From contig DIPH01000009.1 in the NCBI GenBank assembly GCA_002424045.1, positions 64,013-108,405 of the forward strand: a DNA stretch of 44,393 nucleotides. Reading direction: 5' to 3'. Both the position numbers and the translations under genes were made by a program. Positions 1 to 7,400 of the stretch are shown piece after piece. This DNA comes from Firmicutes bacterium UBA5493 (lineage in GTDB: Bacteria; Bacillota; Limnochordia; Darwinibacteriales; Darwinibacteriaceae). How positions within the stretch are numbered: position 1 is the stretch's first letter; each line of letters starts with the position of its first letter. The notes under the pieces were generated by a model. That model ran no database searches. It was not told where the DNA came from and was given only the letters and a program-made list of their open reading frames with translations.

Positions 1-96
1 GGGCTGGAGTAATGAGCAAAAGTGGTTTGTTAAAGCGGGTGTGGTTGTGCCTATTGTCGGCAGGAAAACGTTGGTCGATTTCGAATAGAAAGAATG

Positions 97-111
97 TGCT
101 AACGTTTGCAA
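97..111. promoter_or_regulatory. cre-like / LacI-family operator upstream of the amylase
   Basis: Positions 97-111 read TGCTAACGTTTGCAA. The opposite strand, TTGCAAACGTTAGCA, fits every defined position of the Gram-positive catabolite responsive element consensus WTGNAANCGNWNNCW. The core is a near-palindrome around CG (TGCTAA-CG-TTTGCA), as expected for CcpA or a MalR-like LacI-family repressor. It ends 6 bases before the amylase ribosome binding site, so a bound repressor would block initiation or elongation. The preceding 96 bases hold an in-frame TAA at 10-12, perhaps the end of an upstream gene, and no convincing promoter. Which regulator binds is inference. Confidence 0.5.
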
Positions 112-129
112 AAGACAAGGAGTGGAAAA

Positions 130-1860
130 ATGCTAAGGGAAGCCGTGTACCATGTGGGCCATGGAAACTATGCCTATCCTGTGTCAGAGGATACTTTGCG
201 GATCACTTTGCGAACGGCAAAGGGCGATCTGCAAAACGTTACAGTGTTGTATCAAGATCGTTACGGGGGTCCGGGGCCTTTTGCAACCACCATGGAGGTG
301 GCAGCAGAGGACGAATTGTTTTCCTTCTACCAAGCCGATGTGCAGCTTGATACCAAGCGCTTTGGTTACGTTTTCTTGCTTGATGATGGGAAAAACCAGG
401 TGTTTTATACCGAAAAGGGCTTCTTCGACGATGTTCCCCCTAACACGCAGTTTCACTATCCCTATATTGCCCTAAAGGATTTGTGGGAACCTCCAAAGTG
501 GTCCCAGGGGGCTGTGATCTACCAGATCTTTCCGGAGCGGTTTGCCAATGGTGACCCCAAGAACGATCCCCCTGCTGTAGAACCTTGGGATGCTTTACCC
601 ACGGTGAAGAGCCAAAAAGGCGGTGATCTGCAGGGCATTATCGATCGCTTTGGTCATCTTGTGGATCTAGGGGTGGATTGCATCTACCTTACCCCCATTT
701 TCCAAGCACCAAGCAATCACAAGTATGACACAGTAGATTACTACACCATCGATCCGCACTTCGGTGACGAGGAGACGCTGCGAAGCTTGATCAAACTGGC
801 TCATGAGCATGGCATCAAGGTGGTCTTTGATGCCGTCTTTAACCACAGCGGTTTTGGCTTCTTTGCCTTCCAGGACGTTTTGGAACATGGAGAAGGCTCT
901 CCTTATCAGCATTGGTTCAATATTGATAGTTTCCCAGTACAAACAGATCCCCCCAATTATGAGACCTTTTCCAACCAGATTGCGACTATGCCTAAGCTTA
1001 TGACGCATCAGGGCGATGTCAAGGAGTATTTTCTTGAAGTGGGTAGGTATTGGGTGCGGGAATTTGGCATCGATGGCTGGCGGCTGGATGTGGCCAACGA
1101 GATTGATCATCAGTTCTGGCGAGAGTTTCGACAAGCGGTCAAGACTGAAAATTCGGAGGCCCTCATCGTAGGTGAAGTGTGGCATGAGGCTAGTGAATGG
1201 TTGCGGGGCGATCAGTTTGACTCGGTTATGAACTACTCCCTCCAATACGCCTGCCTTGATTTCTTTGCCAAAGGTACAATTCGAGCGCGGTCCTTTGCCA
1301 ACCGCTTGGCTAAGGTTCAGGTAAATCACACGCAGGCTGTGAATATGAGCCTATTCAACCTCTTGGGAAGTCATGATACCGAGCGATTTTTGACTACGTG
1401 TGGGGGCAATAAGCACAAGTTTGCCTTGGCGGTAGCGTTCCAACTGACCTATGAAGGAGCTCCCATGATTTATTATGGCGATGAAGTGGGTATGGAAGGG
1501 TTAACGGATCCAGATTGCCGGCGTGGCATGATCTGGGACCCGAAGCTGCAAGATGTAGAGCTCTTGGCATGGCACCAAAGGCTCATCGCTCTCCGTAAAG
1601 ACCACGATGTTCTACGCTACGGTCGCTGCCGCACGGTATGGGCTGACAGCGCCACCAATATCTACGGATTTGTGCGTTTCCACAACGGAGAACAGGTCCT
1701 TGTGCTCCTTAATAACCAGGCCAAGAGACAATCTGTGGATTTGCAGGACGTAGCCTGGCCAGTGGCTCTACCTAAGCAAGTGCAAGATTTACTGACCAAA
1801 GAAAAGTTTACCCTAGGTGAAGTAGTGCTAGAACCCTATGGGACAAGAATATTGGGATAA
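130..1860 (+). CDS. GH13 alpha-amylase family maltodextrin hydrolase (neopullulanase/cyclomaltodextrinase type)
   Basis: Hydrolyses alpha-1,4 (and probably some alpha-1,6) bonds in maltodextrins or cyclodextrins. There is no signal peptide, so it should act in the cytoplasm on imported oligosaccharides. The N-terminal ~120 residues look like the beta-sandwich (CBM34-like) domain of neopullulanase-type enzymes. The barrel starts at AVIYQIFPERFANGD, a typical GH13_20 opening. Catalytic residues are visible: nucleophile D320 in GWRLDVANE, acid/base E349 in GEVWHEA and D416 in GSHDTER. The length of 576 aa is normal. The ATG at 130 is preferred over the in-frame ATG at 106 because AAGGAG lies at 117-122. 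It is followed by a terminator shared with the convergent met operon. An MsmX-like ATPase begins at the far end of the window and could energise an oligosaccharide importer. Exact substrate is uncertain. Confidence 0.9.
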   Translation: MLREAVYHVGHGNYAYPVSEDTLRITLRTAKGDLQNVTVLYQDRYGGPGPFATTMEVAAEDELFSFYQADVQLDTKRFGYVFLLDDGKNQVFYTEKGFFDDVPPNTQFHYPYIALKDLWEPPKWSQGAVIYQIFPERFANGDPKNDPPAVEPWDALPTVKSQKGGDLQGIIDRFGHLVDLGVDCIYLTPIFQAPSNHKYDTVDYYTIDPHFGDEETLRSLIKLAHEHGIKVVFDAVFNHSGFGFFAFQDVLEHGEGSPYQHWFNIDSFPVQTDPPNYETFSNQIATMPKLMTHQGDVKEYFLEVGRYWVREFGIDGWRLDVANEIDHQFWREFRQAVKTENSEALIVGEVWHEASEWLRGDQFDSVMNYSLQYACLDFFAKGTIRARSFANRLAKVQVNHTQAVNMSLFNLLGSHDTERFLTTCGGNKHKFALAVAFQLTYEGAPMIYYGDEVGMEGLTDPDCRRGMIWDPKLQDVELLAWHQRLIALRKDHDVLRYGRCRTVWADSATNIYGFVRFHNGEQVLVLLNNQAKRQSVDLQDVAWPVALPKQVQDLLTKEKFTLGEVVLEPYGTRILG

Positions 1861-1861
1861 A

Positions 1862-1898
1862 AGAAGGGGTCGTCAGCTGTGCCGACTGGCCCCTTTTC
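1862..1898. terminator. Rho-independent terminator between convergent amylase and metQ
   Basis: AAGGG (1864-1868) pairs with CCCTT (1891-1895), and the inner GTCAG (1872-1876) pairs with CTGGC (1886-1890) through one G-T wobble. Three bases bulge on the 5' side. A short T run follows on the plus strand. The stem sits in the 48-base gap between two convergent stop codons, so it may work in both directions. Confidence 0.6.
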
Positions 1899-1908
1899 GC
1901 TCTAGCTC

Positions 1909-2694
1909 TTAGAATACGGGCACAACAGCTCCCCCGTAGTTTTCTTGGATAAAGATGCGCACAGCATCACTTGTCAGCGTTTCCGCGAGTTTGGCTAAGG
2001 CACTGTCATCCACATCGCCTGATCGGACGACGACTACATTTACATAAGGAGACTCAGCCCCTTCCAGAAAAATGGCATCGCGGACGGGGTTCAAATCTGC
2101 CTGCAGGGCATAGTTACCGTTGATCACCGCGGCATCTACATCAGCTAGACTACGGCTCAATTGGGCGGCCTCAAGTTCAACGAAACGGATTTGTCCCTTG
2201 TTTTCGCCAATGTCAAAGATGGTTGGAGCAATGCCTGCTTCTGGGTGTAGCTCGATCAAACCTGCAGCCTGGAGTAAGAGCAAAGCCCGTCCTCCGTTTG
2301 TGGCATCATTGGGGATGGCTATAGTGGCCTTTGGTGGTAGTTCTTCAAGGGCCGCGTACTTCGTGGAAAAGGCGCCGAGAGGTTCCACATGCACTCTCAC
2401 TAACTCCACAAGATCTGTTCCGGCATCTTGGTTAAAGGACTCTAGGTAGAGGACATGCTGAAAGAAATTTGCGTCGAGTTCCCCTTCGTCCAAGGCTAAA
2501 TTGGGGCGTAGGTAGTCCGTGAACTCCACGATTTCCAGGGAGATTCCTTCGTCCTCCAAGAGGGGGACGATAAATTCCAGGATTTCAGCATGGGGTACAG
2601 GGGTGGCTCCCACTCTAATGGTGGTAGCAGAGCCGACCTGAGGGCTTAACAGAACAAGAAGTAGTATACTTGCGATCAAAAGGTTTCTATTCAT
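1909..2694 (-). CDS. metQ: Methionine ABC transporter substrate-binding protein (MetQ/NlpA family)
   Basis: Binds methionine (or a related amino acid) outside the cytoplasmic membrane and delivers it to MetNI. Family features are IRVGATPVPHAEIL near the N terminus, DANFFQHVLYL, and IAIPNDATNGGRALLLL. The length of 261 aa is typical. The N terminus is a positively charged start, a leucine-rich core, and a cleavage-like SPQVGSA-TT site. It has no lipobox cysteine, whereas MetQ proteins are normally lipoproteins. ATG at 2694 is chosen over an upstream TTG at 2700 because AGGAGG then sits 8 bases away. It is the last gene of metNIQ, which is under the SAM riboswitch at 4453-4564. A soluble form makes sense only if something retains it outside the inner membrane. 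Confidence 0.9.
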   Translation of the reverse strand: MNRNLLIASILLLVLLSPQVGSATTIRVGATPVPHAEILEFIVPLLEDEGISLEIVEFTDYLRPNLALDEGELDANFFQHVLYLESFNQDAGTDLVELVRVHVEPLGAFSTKYAALEELPPKATIAIPNDATNGGRALLLLQAAGLIELHPEAGIAPTIFDIGENKGQIRFVELEAAQLSRSLADVDAAVINGNYALQADLNPVRDAIFLEGAESPYVNVVVVRSGDVDDSALAKLAETLTSDAVRIFIQENYGGAVVPVF

Positions 2695-2705
2695 TTTCAA
2701 GCCTC

Positions 2706-3365
2706 CTAATTATGATGATAAAGTTTGTGGGCGATTTTGTCGCCAAGCATTTGAATGCCTTGCACTAAGATTACTAGAATAATCACGGTTATCAGCATAA
2801 TATCGCCACGAAAACGCTGATAGCCGTAGCGGATGGCCAAATCTCCCAGACCGCCGCCTCCAATGGAGCCAGCCATGGCAGAATAACCTATAAGGTTAAC
2901 CGCTGTGAGGGTGACCGCTAGAACCAGTGCGGGCAGAGCTTCGGGAATCATGACTTTATAGATAATCTGTGGGGGCGAGGCCCCCATACTTTCGGCGGCC
3001 TCGATCACCCCGGCATCCACTTCTTTCAGGGCTCCGTCCACGAGCCTGGCGACAAAGGGAATGGCCGCTACTGTCAAAGGAACGATGGCAGCTGCCGTGC
3101 CTATGGAAGTGCCAACTAGTTTGCGAGTGAAAGGGATAATGGCGACCATAAGGATGATAAAGGGTATGGAACGGCCAATATTGACAATTCCCCCCAAGGC
3201 GCGGTGGAGAAGGGGCTGCTCTAAAATATGGTTTGGGGCGGTGGTGGTCAGGAGAATTCCCGCCGGCAAGCCAACGACGGTGGCAAGAATTGTTCCCGAG
3301 CCCACCATAATCAGAGTATCCAAAGTAGCATCCCAGAGCATAGAGAGCATTGCTTGATTGATCAT
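2706..3365 (-). CDS. metI: Methionine ABC transporter permease MetI
   Basis: Membrane permease of the D-methionine/methionine importer. It is 219 aa with about five hydrophobic helices and the binding-protein-dependent transport signature EAAESMGASPPQIIYKVMIPEALP, which contacts the ATPase. The C-terminal half SAMAGSIGGGGLGDLAIRYGYQRF is characteristic of MetI. Its ATG overlaps the metN stop by 4 bases (ATGA), so translation is probably coupled. It is followed closely by metQ. Confidence 0.95.
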   Translation of the reverse strand: MINQAMLSMLWDATLDTLIMVGSGTILATVVGLPAGILLTTTAPNHILEQPLLHRALGGIVNIGRSIPFIILMVAIIPFTRKLVGTSIGTAAAIVPLTVAAIPFVARLVDGALKEVDAGVIEAAESMGASPPQIIYKVMIPEALPALVLAVTLTAVNLIGYSAMAGSIGGGGLGDLAIRYGYQRFRGDIMLITVIILVILVQGIQMLGDKIAHKLYHHN

Positions 3366-4366
3366 CGGTTTAACACCTCCACTTCTACTTGATTTTCTTG
3401 AAGAAACTCGATGGCTTGGGCAATTTGTTCATTTTTTCCTGCCAGTTCCACTAAGAGCATGCCAAAAGGTTTCGTTTTCATCTGGTCGATGCTTCCAAAG
3501 AGAATGTTGGCATCAATTTGATGCCTGCGAATCATCTGTGAAATAATGGGCTGATGGGCCTTCTCGTCAACAAAGGTTAACTTCAGCAGAGTATTGCCCG
3601 AACGTTGTAGCTGATCTGGGGTCAAGCCAGAGGTCAAGAATCCCCGCAGCATTCTCTGGCTCGCCTCAGACTTAGGGCGCGTAAACACGTCTATGACTGG
3701 ACCAGCTTCTTGAACTACTCCATCGTCCAAAACAGCCACACTGTCACAGATCTGCTGAATGACGGCCATTTCATGGGTAATCAGGACGATCGTGAGCTTC
3801 AGGCGCTCATTGATGGTTTTGAGCAGATTGAGCACGGATGTTGTAGTCTCAGGATCTAAGGCCGAGGTCGCTTCGTCACAGAGAAGGAGCTTTGGTTGGG
3901 TTGCTAAGGCCCGGGCGATACCCACTCTCTGCTTTTGACCACCACTTAATTGCCTGGGGTAACTTTTCAGCTTATCGGTGAGACCGACTAGGTTTGCCAA
4001 ACTGGCCACTCTCTCTAGGATGTTTTTTTTGGAGTAGCCTGCGAGCTCTAAAGGGAAGGCAATGTTCTGGAAGACTGTGCGGGAATTTAGCAGATTAAAG
4101 TGCTGAAAGATCATCCCCGTCTTTTTGCGGGCTGCCCGCAACTCCTTGCCATCTAGATCGCTCATACGGATACCGTCAACGAAGATTTCACCTGAATCGG
4201 GCCTCTCTAGCATATTGATGCAACGAAGCAGTGTGGATTTGCCCGCTCCGCTTTGGCCAATCACTCCAAAGATTTCCCCCGCAGGAATGGCTAAGTCTAT
4301 TCCCCTCAGGGCGTGAACCGTTGTCTTGCCTGAGAACGTCTTCGTCACATTGTTGAACCTAATCAT
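3362..4366 (-). CDS. metN: Methionine ABC transporter ATP-binding protein MetN
   Basis: ATPase powering methionine import. Walker A is GQSGAGKST (37-45), Q-loop FQHFNLL, signature LSGGQ (140-144), Walker B LLLCDEAT (160-167), and the switch histidine lies in LITHEM. Residues ~255-334 form the C-terminal NIL domain, where internal methionine binds and inhibits transport (family knowledge). The 334 aa length is normal. A strong AAAGGGGGAG ribosome site precedes ATG 4366. It is the first gene of metNIQ, transcribed from the promoter at 4593-4621 through a SAM-I riboswitch leader. Confidence 0.95.
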   Translation of the reverse strand: MIRFNNVTKTFSGKTTVHALRGIDLAIPAGEIFGVIGQSGAGKSTLLRCINMLERPDSGEIFVDGIRMSDLDGKELRAARKKTGMIFQHFNLLNSRTVFQNIAFPLELAGYSKKNILERVASLANLVGLTDKLKSYPRQLSGGQKQRVGIARALATQPKLLLCDEATSALDPETTTSVLNLLKTINERLKLTIVLITHEMAVIQQICDSVAVLDDGVVQEAGPVIDVFTRPKSEASQRMLRGFLTSGLTPDQLQRSGNTLLKLTFVDEKAHQPIISQMIRRHQIDANILFGSIDQMKTKPFGMLLVELAGKNEQIAQAIEFLQENQVEVEVLNR

Positions 4367-4384
4367 CGAGCTCCCCCTTTGTAT

Positions 4385-4413
4385 AAAAAAACCTCTTCCC
4401 GAGAGAAGAGGTT
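4385..4413 (-). terminator. Riboswitch-controlled terminator of metNIQ
   Basis: On the minus strand AACCTCTTC (4413-4405) pairs perfectly with GAAGAGGTT (4398-4390) across a 6-base loop, followed by seven T residues. It lies between the SAM-I aptamer and metN. The 5' arm plus loop contains CTTCTCTC, which can instead pair with GAGAGAAG at the 3' edge of the aptamer P1 helix to form the antiterminator. That gives an OFF switch when SAM is bound. Confidence 0.9.
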
Positions 4414-4452
4414 TGACTATCTAGTTATCTAAATAGAGACAAACAAGCTTCT

Positions 4453-4564
4453 CTCTCATCTCTCTGAACACTCTGTTCAGCTGGAATTGGCACCTTGTGT
4501 ACAAAAAGAACACACTGGTTGCCGGGTTTCATAGGGCCAGTCCCTCCACCGCTCTAGATAAGAG
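4453..4564 (-). ncRNA. SAM-I (S-box) riboswitch
   Basis: Reads on the minus strand as a canonical S-box. The 5' P1 strand CTCTTATCT is followed by GGTGGAGGGACTGGCCC and then TATGAAACCCGGCAACC. Downstream come GGTGCCAATTCCAGC and the P1 3' strand AGATGAGAG, which pairs with the 5' strand with one G-U wobble. All conserved core blocks (GAGGGA, GGCCC, GAAACCCGGCAACC, GGTGCCAATTCC) are present in order. It binds S-adenosylmethionine, and when bound it favours the downstream terminator, shutting off metNIQ. Confidence 0.95.
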
Positions 4565-4592
4565 TAGTAAGTTAATTCATGCAATTAAAGTA

Positions 4593-4621
4593 AGTATACA
4601 GGTAGGTTTAGACATTGTCAA
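4593..4621 (-). promoter_or_regulatory. Sigma-A promoter of metNIQ
   Basis: On the minus strand the -35 is a perfect TTGACA (4621-4616). A 17-base spacer follows, then TATACT (4598-4593), five of six matches to consensus. Initiation around 4586 gives a leader of about 220 nt carrying the SAM-I riboswitch. The strong promoter with attenuation downstream is the usual S-box arrangement. Confidence 0.85.
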
Positions 4622-4663
4622 TGGTAAAGTTATCTACCGTTTCTAGCTATGTCAGCAAAAACA

Positions 4664-4672
4664 TGTTATAGT
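4664..4672 (+). promoter_or_regulatory. Possible extended -10 promoter of degSU
   Basis: TGTTATAGT (4664-4672) is an extended -10 (TGn followed by TATAGT). No good -35 is seen 17 bases upstream. Start of transcription would be ~50 bases before the degS ATG. The rest of the 4367-4723 gap is the divergent met promoter and riboswitch leader. Confidence 0.35.
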
Positions 4673-4723
4673 AAAAACAGAAGTTTCCAAACCCTATGGG
4701 TGGGATAGCAGGGAGGCTTAGCG

Positions 4724-5899
4724 ATGAACAGCAGACTACTTTCCACCAAGACTCTAGAAGATATCATAAACCGTACACGGGGAGCCCTAGAAGATGGGCG
4801 AACCCAAATCTATGAGGTGGCGGAAGCGGCTCGCATTGAATGTAGCAGAACCGAGGTTGTTTTCAACGCTGTGCAAACAGAGATGAGTGAAGCCATCTGC
4901 GATGTGGAAGAGCTGACAGCGAGGTTCTCACAGATACGATTAGAGTTGTTTGACTCCAATAAGAATTTTCAAGAGTATAGTGAACAGGAAAAGAAGGCGA
5001 TTTATGAGGAAGCCGCCCGGGTGCGGGAGGCCCTTACGGCAGCGAAAGAGCGAGAGCGACTCTTGCGCGTGCGCCGAGACAATCTTGAGCAAACCCTTGC
5101 TAAGCTTCAAGAAATTGCGGCCAAGGCGGAGCGTTTAGTATCACAGGTTGGTGTCGCCTTAAGCTATCTTTCCAACAACCTTTACGATGTAAACCAGCAG
5201 ATCGAAAATTTCCAAGCCCGAGAACACGCAGGACAGGAACTGATTAAGGGCCAGGAAATCGAGCGCAGACGCATGGCTAGCGCCCTGCATGATGGTCCTG
5301 TGCAAGACCTTGCCAATGTGATGGTGCAATTGGAGATCTGCGAGAGACTCTATGAGGCAGGGCATCACGGGGAGGCCTTCGAGAGCTTTACCAAGCTGAA
5401 GGGGATCACAAAGGGTAGTATAGCCCAGTTGCGTCACATTATCTACGACCTCAACCCCATGACCCTTGATGATCTAGGCTTAGTTCTAACCATCAGAAAT
5501 GGCTTAAGTAACTTGACAAAACAGACGGCAATTGAGACGGATTTTGTCGTGTTAGGTAACGAAGTGCGCCTTGATAACCAGGTGGAGATGGCCGTCTTTC
5601 GGATCATTCAGGAATCTTTGAACAATTGCCGGAAGCACGCTAATCCTACCCTAATCAAGGTGACTCTGGAATTTTCTGGCCGTCACGTCAGTGCAGAAGT
5701 GAAGGATGATGGGGTGGGCTTTGACATGTCAACCATTCAGCACAAGCTGCGGTCGGGCAAACACTATGGGATATTAAGCATGCAGAGTCGCACTAATGTG
5801 CTTGGTGGTGTGGTGCAGATACAAAGTGAGCCAGGCAAAGGAACCAGGGTGTTGGTGAGAATTCCGCTGTCCGATGGTGAAGGAGTGAACAGGGATTGA
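4724..5899 (+). CDS. degS: Cytoplasmic sensor histidine kinase, DegS-like
   Basis: Sensor kinase partner of DegU. Residues 1-165 are charged and heptad-rich, matching the DegS coiled-coil sensor domain. There is no membrane segment, so it is cytosolic. The HisKA_3 phosphoacceptor motif is EIERRRMASALHDGPVQDLAN, with His189 followed by DGPVQ. The HATPase domain shows N-box ESLNNCRKHA, G1 DDGVGFD and G2 GKHYGILSM. The 391 aa length is close to B. subtilis DegS. GGGAGG precedes ATG 4724. It overlaps degU by 4 bases (TTGA). In B. subtilis DegSU balances motility, competence and exoenzymes (family knowledge), which fits the comF and flagellar genes downstream. Confidence 0.9.
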   Translation: MNSRLLSTKTLEDIINRTRGALEDGRTQIYEVAEAARIECSRTEVVFNAVQTEMSEAICDVEELTARFSQIRLELFDSNKNFQEYSEQEKKAIYEEAARVREALTAAKERERLLRVRRDNLEQTLAKLQEIAAKAERLVSQVGVALSYLSNNLYDVNQQIENFQAREHAGQELIKGQEIERRRMASALHDGPVQDLANVMVQLEICERLYEAGHHGEAFESFTKLKGITKGSIAQLRHIIYDLNPMTLDDLGLVLTIRNGLSNLTKQTAIETDFVVLGNEVRLDNQVEMAVFRIIQESLNNCRKHANPTLIKVTLEFSGRHVSAEVKDDGVGFDMSTIQHKLRSGKHYGILSMQSRTNVLGGVVQIQSEPGKGTRVLVRIPLSDGEGVNRD

Positions 5900-6561
5900 G
5901 CAATATAAACGTACTAATTGTAGATGATCACCCCCTCCTTAGACAAGGTCTAAGTAGGCTGTTGGAGCTTGAGGGGGGCATCAATGTAGTAGGGCAGGCT
6001 AGCAATGGAATTGAAGCGCTTCGTCTTATGGACCAATTAGAGCCGGATGTACTCTTACTGGACATTAACATGCCTGGAATGAACGGAATCGAAGTAGCCA
6101 AGACCGTTCGAGAAAAACATCCTCATACAGAAGTTCTTGTCTTGACGATTCATGATAATCAGTCCTACGTGAATGAGATGATTCGCGTAGGGGCCAAGGG
6201 TTATTTGTTGAAAGATGCCGAGCCACGTGAAGTGGTCCATGCCATTAAAAAAGTCGCTACCGGGGAGACGGTGTACTCTACCCAGTTGATGGAGCGGGTT
6301 ATGGAGCGGTATCACCATATGGAGATGCAGTATGGTCGTCTCCAAAGTGCTGCGGCCATTCAAGACCTCGAGCTTACCAATCGGGAACTTGAAATCCTCC
6401 AGTACATTTGTGAAGGGCTGAGTAATAAGGAGATCGCCAACGCCCTTTTCATCAGTGAGAAAACGGTAAAAAACCATATTACGAGCCTGCTCAGGAAGCT
6501 TGAAGTGGAGGACAGGACGCAAGCTGCGGTTTTCGCGGTTAGCCATGGTATCTTTTCTTAG
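5896..6561 (+). CDS. degU: NarL/LuxR-family response regulator DegU
   Basis: Response regulator phosphorylated by DegS. The receiver domain shows acidic pocket D10-D11, phosphorylatable D56 in VLLLDINMPGMNG, T84 and K106. The C-terminal ~65 residues are a LuxR-type helix-turn-helix, LTNRELEILQYICEGLSNKEIA, with recognition helix SEKTVKNHI. The 221 aa length is typical. The start is a TTG at 5896 overlapping the degS stop, with AAGGAG 10 bases upstream, so it is probably translationally coupled. Its stop overlaps the convergent HD-domain gene stop by 4 bases, leaving no room for a terminator between them. Confidence 0.92.
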   Translation: MSNINVLIVDDHPLLRQGLSRLLELEGGINVVGQASNGIEALRLMDQLEPDVLLLDINMPGMNGIEVAKTVREKHPHTEVLVLTIHDNQSYVNEMIRVGAKGYLLKDAEPREVVHAIKKVATGETVYSTQLMERVMERYHHMEMQYGRLQSAAAIQDLELTNRELEILQYICEGLSNKEIANALFISEKTVKNHITSLLRKLEVEDRTQAAVFAVSHGIFS

Positions 6562-7238
6562 TCAACACTAAGCTCACCGAGGAATTCCAGGTCATTGATG
6601 AGCAAACGGAAACGGCAGCCCAAGACAACGGATGCCTCCTTGCACATCTCCATTCTGGTCAGATAGATTTCGAAGAAGTCCATAATTTGACAGATTTGCT
6701 GATCAAAAGTGATTTCCAACGTAATGATCTTCCTTGCTTCATCTACATGAAGTTTACTGTTGGTAATGGCTAGATTGACCCGATCGTGGATGCCAGGGCG
6801 GCGATGGTTTTCGAGACGATTAGCCCTTGTGCGATGGGCATCACTCTTGTCCGCTAAGATGAGGGCCGATGTGACGGGGCTCACTGCCTTACCGATTTCC
6901 TCCTCGTGGTTGCCGATGGCTGTGATGATGGCACAGATCTCCTCTAAGTCCATACCCAAGCGCCTAAGCTCGAAGTAGACAATATTTGCCCCTGAGATGG
7001 AGTGATGTTTGCGATTCATGAGATTGCCGATGTCATGAAGGTAGCCAGCTATAGCCCCGAGTTCAACAGTGCGGTTGTCAAAACCAAGTTCCTCAAGAAT
7101 GCGGGCTGTTGTCTGTGATACATAGGAAACGTGGCGGAGACCATGGTCAGTATAGCCGCGGGCCCTTAAATAGGCACTGGAATTGTCAATCAGAGTTAGG
7201 AAAACGGGATCTTGTTGAATGTCCTTTAGAGTAATCAT
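6558..7238 (-). CDS. HD-domain metal-dependent phosphohydrolase
   Basis: Probable phosphohydrolase with a nucleotide or other phosphorylated substrate that I cannot identify. HD-superfamily motifs are H36 (HGLRHV), H68-D69 (GYLHDIGN), H78/H79 (KHHSISG), H111 (GNHEEE) and D130 (ALILADKSDAHR). These metal ligands appear complete. The C-terminal ~80 residues, after the HRTRANRLENH region, form a separate hydrophobic/charged segment. It is 226 aa with no signal or membrane segment. AGGAGG lies 8 bases before ATG 7238, and a good promoter lies at 7266-7294. In B. subtilis a different gene (degV) sits beside degU. Convergence with degU suggests possible transcript overlap. Confidence 0.75.
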   Translation of the reverse strand: MITLKDIQQDPVFLTLIDNSSAYLRARGYTDHGLRHVSYVSQTTARILEELGFDNRTVELGAIAGYLHDIGNLMNRKHHSISGANIVYFELRRLGMDLEEICAIITAIGNHEEEIGKAVSPVTSALILADKSDAHRTRANRLENHRRPGIHDRVNLAITNSKLHVDEARKIITLEITFDQQICQIMDFFEIYLTRMEMCKEASVVLGCRFRLLINDLEFLGELSVD

Positions 7239-7265
7239 TGCCCAGACCTCCTGGTTGTTTTCTTA

Positions 7266-7294
7266 GTTATACCACAGGGGCGTACCGTTGACAA
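7266..7294 (-). promoter_or_regulatory. Sigma-A promoter of the HD-domain gene
   Basis: On the minus strand TTGTCA (7294-7289), a 17-base spacer and TATAAC (7271-7266) each match consensus at five of six positions. Transcription would start about 20 bases before the ribosome binding site. The palindrome at 7318-7346 sits ~24 bases upstream of the -35, a position suited to an activator. Confidence 0.65.
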
Positions 7295-7317
7295 GGAGAC
7301 TGCAAGGCGGATTTTCC

Positions 7318-7346
7318 CAATGGTCCTATGAAAATTAGGACCATTG
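7318..7346. promoter_or_regulatory. Perfect 11-bp inverted repeat, likely operator
   Basis: CAATGGTCCTA (7318-7328) and TAGGACCATTG (7336-7346) are exact inverted copies separated by TGAAAAT. The dyad lies in the divergent gap between the HD-domain gene and the mini LuxR gene. No T run follows, so it is more likely a DNA-level operator than a terminator. The TAGG in each half resembles the TRGG core of GerE/LuxR-type sites. The regulator is unknown; DegU or the adjacent LuxR-type protein are candidates by position. Confidence 0.6.
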
Positions 7347-7400
7347 TCCACTGTCCTTCTTGGGCCTGAGATGTTAGACTTTACTTATGATACTCACTGA

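Noticed and set aside
12..350. 112-codon open frame opening at the left edge, just after an in-frame TAA at 10-12
   Set aside because: No ribosome site, no family resemblance, and it overlaps the well-supported amylase start in another frame. The TAA may end an upstream gene, but four codons are too little to call it.
667..1329. 220-codon open frame on the minus strand inside the amylase gene
   Set aside because: Shadow of the GH13 reading frame; no start signal or recognisable protein.
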